Below are positions 55,191 through 64,000 of a stretch of 64,000 nt of DNA, piece after piece. The translations under genes were made by a program, and so were the position numbers. Within the stretch, counting starts at the first letter, position 1; every line of letters begins with the position of its first letter. Below the pieces are notes generated by a model. It was not told the origin of the DNA. It searched no databases and saw only the letters and a program-made list of their open reading frames with translations. Origin of the DNA: Galeruca laticollis (lineage: Eukaryota > Arthropoda > Insecta > Coleoptera > Chrysomelidae); the NCBI GenBank assembly GCA_963921935.1, contig OY998176.1, positions 168,326,445-168,390,444 on the forward strand. Direction: 5' to 3'.

Positions 55191-56532
55191 AGTTTTATTG
55201 AAATGAACTTCTATAATCACGAGGTGGGTATTTTTGAATCAAAATAATAGAATCAACTCATACGAAAAATAATAAATCTCTACACAAAGTACCTGTGAAA
55301 GATTATGCTTACTGACATCGTGAGTTTCGTCATAAGATTTTAGGAGAAATATTTTTCGCAACATTGGCAAGTGAATACATAATTATTTTGGGCTTTAGGT
55401 TTGTATTTCCCCAGGGTTTTTCACTTAATAATTAAAATTAACACAACTTTAAAACACAAGATTATTCTGCAAAAGTGAAAAGACAGCAAAATGATAAAAT
55501 GCTCAATAATATCATAACATAACCTTGAAGTGAAACAATCGACTTCGAGCTCAATTGGGACGATTAGTGACACTTTCTGTGTATCCGTTTGTAGTACTTT
55601 CGACTCGCGCGGGTCTATGGGCCAACCAATACAAGCGCGACTGCTGTTGCGAGCGGACGTATCGCAACAATAGCCCCAGCTCCACAGACAAATAATAGAG
55701 GTAAGACTGGCAACTCACTGTTAAAAAATGCCTCGGTAGATGTGCTGCCATCTTTATTTGTCACCAAAAACTAAAAGAAGGGTTCTGTCGTCGATTCTAG
55801 CTTTTGAATGGTGGTAAATTCAAATTGCGTGATATGGCGGAAAATTTAAATTTGATTGATTTATAATTTCTAGGAATGGGGAAAGGCTGCAACAACTTTG
55901 TTCAAATTCAGTTTAGAGTTGAAGGTTGTTCTAATTTTAAAATTGGAACCTACTTAGTTAATGCAAGTTCAATTCTAAACCAAATTTAAAACAAGTTATT
56001 GAGTCTTAAATAAATGAAATATCAATTGTTGAAACTAATAAAAAGTTTATTTTAAATACTCTTAAAATTACTAATACAATAAAGTAAATGCAAAAAATGA
56101 AAAATATGAACAAAACACTATATGGAAATGACTTCAGACCTTTTGTGATTTTTTTTTGTATTTTTCAAATGCCATGTTATGTAATGTTTCTGAATCCTTA
56201 TGTAGCAAGTCTTTTCCATGTAGTAAACTGTTTATATTTCTTATATAATGAAATACTCATAAAATTATGCACTTTATCATAATGTTCTTGGTAAAACAAT
56301 GGCAGTAAAGGAGCAGTGTCAATTTTAGACACAATGTCTTTTTTGACATTATACCCCAATATATGGATGGGCAGCAATTTTACAATAGCCATTGTAATTT
56401 ATTCTAATAACTGCGAGAATTTACTTGATGGGTGCATCAAATTCCCCTCCTCATTTCCCGTTCTTTAATTAGTAAATTTTCGGGAAGATCAGCTGATGTA
56501 CCCATCTTATTCTTGCAGTTATTACAATATTT
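55191..56532. other. No gene recognised
   Basis: A GC-richer patch at 55545-55690 (acgattagtg to ccccagctcc) and a loose inverted pair around 55907-55987 (tttagagttgaa / ttcaattctaaa) are the only features noticed. Confidence 0.35.
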
Positions 56533-59500
56533 TTAAAATAACTTTTTTATTACAACCCCAGCCACATAAGAGGTAGCTAAATCCCATTTGCTGTCATAAT
56601 TTTCAAAAGACGGATACACTGGCTGGAATATAACTGGAGCGGCTTCTTCTCCTATTCCTTCTGTAATAAAATACTTGAGATTGTCTAGTAGCCCTTTCGA
56701 CTCATCTTCCTCACAGTTGGCACCTACAGAGTGTGGCGAGCACAAGTTATTGATTAGAAGGGATTTTGATGTCGATAGGAATGAGGAACAAGTAGGATTC
56801 ACGTTTCTTACTCCGTAGCTTCTTACACATGAGAAAAAATTCTCTACAGGTCATGGTTGAATGCCCTAGTTGAAATATATTTAAAACCGTTTGCCCTCAA
56901 TATTTTTCAAATGTATAAAAAGCTACGGAGCGTAAACACCCAGTTTTTCAGGGATGGGACTTTATGTTTTGGATTAGTAGGAGAGGTGAAATACATGGAC
57001 TGGAGAATGGGAATTGAGGAATTCCAAAGGGCGACATGGGGAGACTTATCACTTACTACACCACGTAATTGCTTTCCATCAGGAGGTGACAAAGAGCTAG
57101 GCTTAACACTGTCAAATAATTTATCGAAGAATAGGAGAAAATCAGCAGTATCAGTAGCTCTCAAGTCTAAGAAAAATGAAGATGAAGGTTGCAACTCAGT
57201 AGCTACCTTGGCACGAACATGCATCGCAGTTGCTACTGTGTGGCTAAATACTTGCGTACAAATCTTCACCTTTATCTTTCTTAATTTCTCAGGCAAAATA
57301 TGCTGATCCGTCAGCTTAATGAATTGCGAGTAAGGTCCCTGCAGCTTGTCCATTCTATATAAATCCACTATATGTGACCAGCATGCATCTTTACTATGTC
57401 CATTCATTGAAAAATGTAAGTCTTTAGTCAGCATATTGTTCCTGATATTTTTCATTAGGTGACGAGGGTCGTACATATGAAGGACCTCCCTATCATCATA
57501 TCATCAATTATGTACCCCTGATACCTATTATCATTTTTACTTTTGATGCAATATGCATTGGTTTCTTTCAATAATATATTTATAGCACTTTGATTAGTGT
57601 CGCCCTGGTCACTTATAGTAGCAACTACATGAAGACATGTGTCTCTAACAAGACCTACGACATCTTTGATAATCTTTATTAAATCATGCGTTGGAGTTAA
57701 ACTTCCACAAAATGAAATGAATATTAGTTGTTTCCATTTTTTTCTAATTCCTTTCGCCATGAAAACCAATGCATGATCTGCAAATGCGGCACGTCTATTA
57801 GAATTACCAAAGTCAACAAAACCTTCAACGTAATCCTTACTCAAATTATAGTGTAACCCTGTATCAAGTGACATTTCATCAAACATTAGCACACAATATT
57901 TATACAAATTTTTCAGTTTACCAACAGACAGCATGTTGTGAATGGTTAAAAATATGTTTCTTCACTCCACATGTCAGCGGTACCTTTTGGAGAAGTGATG
58001 ATGTCTTTCTTGAAGGCAAACTAAAAAATTTGGACAAATACTTATAACCTTCTTCTGTTTTTTTGCTAATGCAGGGGCAAAAATTTTATCGTCAAGATCA
58101 AATTACATTTTTTACCCTGATTTTTTATTTGATTTGTGATAAATTTTGTTGTAACACTGTTCAAATTTATAAACATTTGAACTATAGACTTATTCTCTTT
58201 CAAAAATTTGAGTTTTTGTTTTGTACTGCTCCAAACCATTTTTCTCCTTCTTGCCACCTGCCGGATATATCGCAGCTGGCTGGTATCAGTTCTATCATCC
58301 AATAGTATTCGTCTATTCTTATTTCTTTTGGAATATCTAAAAACAATGAAAATACAGCTAGAAATTTTAATTGAAATTGCAATTATAAACATCTTTGTTC
58401 AAGAATGAAACAAAATGTCTATAAATTTCAGTATGTTAAGGAAAATAAATGAAAGATTTGTACAACATTGGTATCAAGTTTATAAATGCAGTTTAATATG
58501 ATATGCATTTCACCTTAATATTATACTAACAATAATTAATACTTCTTTTAGTACTGTTGTTAATGAAAATACTATGATATTGATACTATCAGTTATCGAA
58601 TCACTAATTACACAATGTAACCCCAATTAATTTAGAATATGCAATGGAATTAAAAAAGCTGATCAACAAAGTGTACATACACTTTAACATTGGACCTTTT
58701 TGCTTGGAGTAGAGGCCTATGCATCAAGCTTTGGAAATCTAATAAAAAATAATGGCAGTTAATTGCCTAGTATTTTTAATATGTATGAATGATATAAAAA
58801 TGCGTATTAGTAACATTTGTTTAAAATAATGTATTTTGTATATCCTGAGGGATATCAATATTGAAATTTCAATTTTTCCTTATTTTAATATAGGATCTGC
58901 CTCAGGCACATTCTCTTTTTGCTGAAATGCATGAGAAGGACCTGCGCCTTCTTCAATAATCACAATTTCTTTCTGTTTATAGAACAATAATCTTTTTATA
59001 GGTGTAGCATTTTCTTCATTCACAGGGTCTCTGCGAAACTTACTCAATAATTCTACAAAACATTTTATTACATACATATCTAACAGATTTTATGATTGAT
59101 GTCATACTTTTTATTTTTGGAGGAGTTGCAAGGAAATGTTGTGGTTTAAGTGGAAGGGAAAAGCAACTGTCTTCTAAATTATCCCCAGCAATGAAATCTA
59201 CGAAAACAATATACATAATAATTTAAATTTGATAGTATTACAATAAAATGCTTACCAGATAAATTTAAAACAGGAAGTGTAATTTTTTTTAGTTTTCCCC
59301 CTTCTTTACATACATCCAAAAAATGATTATCACAAACTTCTTCCCCCCTTAAAATGCTTTTTGACTGGATAAATAAACTGGGATTATTGATTCGTTCCAA
59401 CCAAAGATTTTTTATATGCTCATCCGCGGGAATAAAATATCTGTAAAATATTGATACGAATTAACTCATTTTAATTATAATGATATTTATAACCTACTTT

Positions 59501-59559
59501 GGAGCATCTTGATCTTGGTTAGAGCAATTGGGAACAACACACTTTCGAGGGGCAGGCAT
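56533..59559 (-). pseudogene. P-element-type THAP transposase with introns
   Basis: It begins at the ATG at 59559. THAP zinc finger: CVVPNCSNQDQDAPK in exon 1, then KYFIPADEHIKNLWLERINN, EEVCDNHF in exon 2 (C-x4-C...W...C-x2-H). Exon 3 and exon 4 give a Pro-rich linker and LLSKFRRDPVNEENATP, ending in a stop at 58880. Further exons or frames give IRQVARRRKMVWSSTKQK, FITNQIKNQGKK (58336 onward), then the Tnp_P_element core MFDEMSLDTGLHYNLSKDYV, GFVDFGNSNRRAAFADHALV (57934-57455) and MYDPRHLMKNIRNNML (57476), and a C-terminal SYVAGVVIKKL (56533). Several frame breaks; no inverted ends found, so it may be an immobile remnant. Confidence 0.85.
59053..59497 (-). other. Three mini-introns in the THAP transposase
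   Basis: Predicted introns: 59497-59441 (57 bp, gtaggt...ttttacag), 59255-59198 (58 bp, gtaagc...tttcgtag) and 59107-59053 (55 bp, gtatga...ttttgtag). Each has GT-AG ends, and the exon frames join without a stop. The last join gives IKKLLSKFRRDP. Confidence 0.75.
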
Positions 59560-60343
59560 TTTGAATTGAATCAATAAAATAAAATAAAATAAATTGATAA
59601 CCCAACAACATGCAATCAATTATAATTGCGTAATTTGAAGAAAACAAGTGTAGTGGGCCTATCCTCAATCTAATTCTTTTTCCCCAGTTTGAAGGCCTCG
59701 GCTATCAGGGCTATTCAGCCTAACGCAACCGAATTTGACTTGTTCTTCGTGACACATATAGCTGGCGCGAAAAAAGCGTACCATTTTTAATAAGTATAAG
59801 TGCACATCCCCTTCCCAGCTCGAGTCAACTCGCGCGTAAAACGTAATCTGGACGAAGTAACAATTTCACTCGCGCACGCCTCATCTGGATAAGTTAGAAC
59901 GCCGCAACCACAGCCTGCTTGAGATAAAGGCGGCAAGTAAGATTCAATTACGTTGTTTTGCGTAACTAATTTTCAGATAATGTATTTATCCTTAAATATC
60001 GTTGTAGATTTCTGTAAATTCGGCATAAAATGAGAAGTTTTATTAAGTAAATAAGGTATATATTCATATTCCGATCAGAATGAGGGAAATAGTTAATATT
60101 TTATTATTTTCGCAGATACTGTATTTTGGCAACGGAGCGCAGAAATACACTTGGGTACCTATAAAACCATCAATTCAGGATTCTCTAAACTCTTAAGTGG
60201 ATGTTAATTATAGAATTCACAATAATATGAATTTGAGTACAAATATTTGTACATTCGCTTACTATAACCCTAACATATTCATGCGCATAACGTGTTAAAA
60301 AAACTGAACCAATCTTCTTTTCTTGTCTCTCTTTTATCGCAAC

Positions 60344-60523
60344 TCTGATCCTAAAGAAATTTTAATTATACCACGTGTACTCGTTTCCGTTATGGAAAAT
60401 ACCATTTTAAACATACACAAAGATGAAAAGTTCATTATCCCCAATGAAATAACATCAATTGAGGTTTTTAATCGAATTTTCCATAAAGTTAATTTCCGTC
60501 CTTTTGATTTGATTGATGATTAA
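60344..60523 (+). other. Unrecognised open stretch
   Basis: A frame from about 60344 to a stop at 60521-60523 (SDPKEILIIPRVLVSVMENT, NIHKDEKFIIPNEITSIEVF, KVNFRPFDLIDD). It has no ATG before an internal Met and an acidic end. It reads like protein but I do not recognise it. Confidence 0.25.
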
Positions 60524-60659
60524 GCGTTTTGGTAACTTTTCACAAAGTGACAGTTATTTGAACACATCATCGCCGTGATCGTTACTCACTCAAACAAGTT
60601 TGACAGTGTTTACAACAATAATTAAAAAATCCCATTATTTATTTATATAAGTATATTTC

Positions 60660-60725
60660 ATTGTGGTGATTGATTAATTTCTAGATTTATTAACCATCTC
60701 GAAATTAATCACCTAGTATCACAAT
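60660..60725. repeat. Short imperfect palindrome
   Basis: attgtggtgattgattaatt at the left pairs with the complement of aattaatcacctagtatcac and aat at the right, with one small indel and a loop near 60687-60695. A miniature hairpin element is possible. Confidence 0.55.
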
Positions 60726-61353
60726 ATTCTCAGATTATCGTTACTATCAGCATTGTAATATTTTTTTGATATTGGGATCCGAGATTATGATCGCAGCGCT
60801 ACCTAACATCATTTCGCGCGAAAGATATATCGTTACATACTGATGGTACACCAAATATACCGGGTGGTCCTATAAGCCGATCTCTCGGTTATATATAAGA
60901 ACTACCAACCACTATTCATTCTATAACTTTAGGAGAAAACATTCCTTAGTAAAAGTGGTCAAGAGAAATCACTGGAAATAACTTTCAGACTCCTTGGGGG
61001 GGGGAGTGGGGAAGGGTTTGTGGATAAATACCTATAACTTTGGCTTGGATCAACGGAATTAGTGTCATTAGAAATTGTGTAGATGAATTAATTACATCTA
61101 CTATTAAACAATTACATTTGATTTCAATTGTCATAGGTAGAGGGTACTTTCGAATGAAAAAAAATGAAATTTGTTTTTCTCAAAAATGGACCATGGAATT
61201 ACCTAAATATTGTAAATTATTATGGAACTGGATTGAATTCGTAACAAAATGACGCAAACCTCATGTTGATAGCTTCTATCGAACTCGAGATATAAATAAC
61301 AACGCATAAACATAAGTGAGTATAGCACTAACTTACCATGTATTAAAACTTAC

Positions 61354-63831
61354 CCCGTAACCGGTGAGGTGGAGTCACACAGACTCCTAACTGTTCACAA
61401 ACTACTGTAACTTTTTTCCGGTGACCCTGAGTCTTGCGCGCGCTCATGTACCTTCGAATCACTATTAGTAGTTATTGGCGTTCAGTGTGTATCGAACTAC
61501 GTTACTGTGAACACGATCAAATTAGAAATCAGAGTCTCAGTGACTCCACCTCACCGTTAAGGTAAGCTTTTCAAATGTGATTAAATTTGGAATTTTTGTG
61601 TAAAACTTGTTATTTCTAGATGTATGCACTTCCTAGTAAGTAGGAAAAAGTTCATCCATCCGACAAAAATTTTGAAAATACCGTTATGAGATGGTATAAT
61701 GAATTAGAATCTGATGTGTCTGATATAGAAGATGGAGATGATATTGAAGAAGAACACGAATATCGGCCTCCAAGTAAAAGTGATGATGATGAACGATATT
61801 TGTTAAATGATGAAAATATTGATGAAGAAACAGACCAAGACAATGATGATGGAATTAAAAAAGTACTTTTATGGGAAAGATCGACAAAAGTGGACAGTGA
61901 ATAAACCTGTAAGGAATGTACGAATCCCACAACACAATATTGTTGTAACAATACCAGGATTAAAATGACCTGCTCGTACTCTAGGAGATAAAGTCAATCC
62001 AGAAAATATATGGAACCTTCTCATCTCAGAAGCTATGATAAATATTATAGTGCAGTATACAAATACAAAGATTGCAAAAATTCGAACATGTTATGCTGAA
62101 GAGACGCGAACAGATTTGAAAAATACGGATAGTATTGAAATAAGAGCTTTGATGGGCCTACTAATATATACCACGATTTACAAGTCTAATGATGAAGATA
62201 TTGATGCCATGTTTACTGCAAATGGAACCGGAAGAGATTTTTAGGACTATTATGAGCGGAAAAAGGTTTAGTGTTTTTATAAATTACTTGAGATTTGATG
62301 ATACCACAACTGGGAAAGAAAGACTGAAAAAAATACCAGCTGCTCATATTAATGACCTTTTTGAAATGTTTTTTGAAAATTGTCAAAATGCATTTACCAT
62401 TGGGAAAAACGCATGCATTGATGAGATGTTAATCGGATTCAGGGGCCGGTGCAAGTTCCACATGTACATTCCAAACATGCCACGGAAATACGGCATAAAT
62501 CTTATGTTGTTAACTGATGCTAAGATTCAATTTGCCTATAATGGCTAAATTTATATGGGAAAAGGTTCGGATAGAATGGGTCTTTCGAATTCAGAAAAAA
62601 ATTAAACCAAACCCACACAATCCATAACTCATCTTTCAAAACCTATTTTTGGCAGTAATAGGAACATTACTGCGGATAACTGTTTTTCTTCCCTTCAGTT
62701 GGTGAACGAGCTACAATTTAGAGGCCTTACCTTTGTTGAACACAATGAAAAAATCGAAAAGAGAAATACCACCAGAGTTAAGGGCAAACAGACAAAAACA
62801 AGTTGGTTCTGCATTATATGGATTTTCAAAACATGAAACGCTGGTTTCCTATATTCCTAAGAAAAATAAAGCTGTAATCCTCATTTCTTTCATGCATCAC
62901 TGTCTTGCTACGGATGATCAAAGTAACAAACCCGAAATAATATCATTTCATAATTCAACAAAACGAGGCGTCGATGCACTAGATAAGAAATGCACCATTT
63001 ACAGCTCTTCAAGGAGAACTCGACGTTGGCCAATGGCTATTTTCTACCAAATGTTAGACATGAGTTGTGTCAACGCATTTGTCATGCACACTTGTTTCAA
63101 GAATAACGAAAATACATCCAGAATCAAAATCATGAATGCACTAGCGAAAAACCTGACAGAACCTTTTATGAGGAGACGTTTCGAAAATGAAAGATTTAAC
63201 TTAGATATAAGAAACTCGATAAAAAGAATACTTGCACTCAAAGAACCAGTACCATTTCAAGCCGAAGAAAAATGAGAGGTTCGGAAATATTGTTATCTAT
63301 GTCCATCCAAACTTCATAGAAATACATTTTACTTATGCTATGATTGTTAAAAGCATATATGTTTATCATGTGGTAAGAAAATATGCACACAATCTGTTTC
63401 AAAATAGTCATATCTAAAATAAATGTTTAAATGTTGTTTGAAATTAGTTCAGTTCACCTGTTGTCACATTTTTTGTAATTAATGAATATGTTTATTTTCC
63501 CCATAAAAATTGATGATTAGTATTCCATGAGCCCCGGTTAGTATTTGAAACTTCTAAAAAAATATATTTTTTTTATTTGATGAAATTGTGGAAGCTTGTT
63601 ATAATAATGTGAAATTTCAATCCTACTGTATAAAAACAAAAACGTAGTGTAAACTTTTTTTTAATATAAAAATTATATATGACCCAATAAAGCTCATCCA
63701 GTTTTAATTTATTTCAGTGAAATTTATTCATTACAATATTTAATTTTTTTTTATATTTTTTTTTAAAAATGAGTCCGTGTGACTCCACATCACGTTTAAT
63801 GTGACTTAAATTGTACCTCACCGGTTACGGG
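61354..63831 (+). mobile_element. piggyBac element, copy 3
   Basis: Inverted ends cccgtaaccggtgaggt (61354-61370) and acctcaccggttacggg (63815-63831). A subterminal ggagtcacac/gtgtgactcc motif occurs on both sides (61371 and about 63777), and an internal gactccacctcaccg repeats near 61539. Flanking tetramers are TTAC and TAAA, imperfect versions of TTAA. Length 2478 bp. Confidence 0.87.
61686..63400 (+). pseudogene. piggyBac transposase relic (copy 3)
   Basis: The acidic N-terminus (ESDVSDIEDGDDIEEEHEYR) from the ATG at 61686 passes, after a frame change near 61890, to EIRALMGLLIYTTIYKS, then RFSVFINYLRFDD, CIDEMLIGFRGRCKFHMYIP (first Asp), YGINLMLLTDAK, a broken stretch with ADNCFSS in place of MDNWFTS, KAVILISFMHHC, TKRGVDALDKKC (Asp retained) and RRTRRWPMAIFYQMLDMS. 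The cross-brace is readable in another frame at 63290-63400 (CYLCPSKLH, CYDC, stop, ICLSCGKKIC). Frameshifts at about 61890, 62230, 62550-62730 and 63275. Confidence 0.87.
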
Positions 63832-63835
63832 TAAA

Positions 63836-64000
63836 ATTAAAAAATAAGTCGGTACTACTTTCAAATTTTTTTATAGCAGAAGAATCTTAGTGTCGATACC
63901 CATTTTGACCATTCTTATTTCATACGATTAAAAATAGTTTTTTCGGAACTAAGTAGGCTGCGACAATAAATGTGACGGGGACTTCATATTGTTTATGTAT
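63836..64000. other. No feature
   Basis: Short AT-rich end of the window. Confidence 0.4.

Larger units (their letters stand above)
59560..61353. other. No gene recognised
   Basis: It contains a GC-richer patch near 59690-59930 upstream of the THAP gene (possibly its promoter), a palindrome at 60660-60725, and a G run near 60997. Confidence 0.35.

Noticed and set aside
56857..57306. Plus-strand 149-codon frame
   Set aside because: Antisense to the P-element transposase core, which has clear family motifs.

Overview
This is an AT-rich eukaryotic window made almost entirely of transposable elements and their remains. Short GT-AG introns, a THAP-type P-element transposase, piggyBac, hAT, Harbinger, Tc1, MULE, pogo, R1, jockey/CR1 and Penelope sequences, and tRNA-derived SINEs point to an insect nuclear genome. 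A hemipteran or similar species is my guess. I see no convincing single-copy host gene and no bacterial or prophage content. Many raw open frames start at GTG or TTG and are not believable eukaryotic starts, so calls rest on protein motifs, terminal repeats and target-site duplications (TSDs).

Layout. 0.7-8.1 kb: a small palindrome, a pogo-like transposase relic, a two-ORF CR1/jockey-type retrotransposon carrying a tRNA-SINE with clear TSDs, a foldback element with a 14-bp TSD, and a second pogo C-terminus. 8.3-13.1 kb: an array fragment, a GC-richer LTR-like block with structured tandem repeats, a gypsy-like LTR, and an inverted-repeat element whose core is a roughly 170-bp tandem array. 13.4-18.1 kb: a Tc1 relic and piggyBac copy 1. 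18.8-22.8 kb: a Harbinger 5' piece, two opposed arrays, and an internally deleted jockey element. 22.95-25.65 kb: two near-identical 1348-bp Penelope units, each with a GIY-YIG endonuclease ORF, a tRNA-Lys-like segment and a hammerhead-type ribozyme. 28-33 kb: a foldback, a chimeric transposase/gag segment, and a hAT element with an 8-bp TSD. 33.8-39.8 kb: a Harbinger element split by an R1-type insertion. 41.5-44.4 kb: a copy of part of that R1 element, sandwiched between 0.7-kb direct repeats. 46.3-55.2 kb: a Tc1 head, piggyBac copy 2, a hammerhead-bearing palindrome, a Tc1 transposase relic, another array and a MULE relic. 56.5-59.6 kb: a P-element/THAP transposase gene with three spliceable mini-introns. 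61.35-63.83 kb: piggyBac copy 3.

The most interesting signals are RNA-level. Hammerhead-like cores occur in the Penelope tandem pair and in a separate palindromic family that ends in a conserved 45-bp block. The centre of one palindrome falls at the predicted ribozyme cleavage site. Other leads are array-bearing inverted-repeat elements that look like satellite seeds, base-pair-preserving hairpins repeated inside an LTR, and the R1 fragment flanked by unusually long direct repeats.
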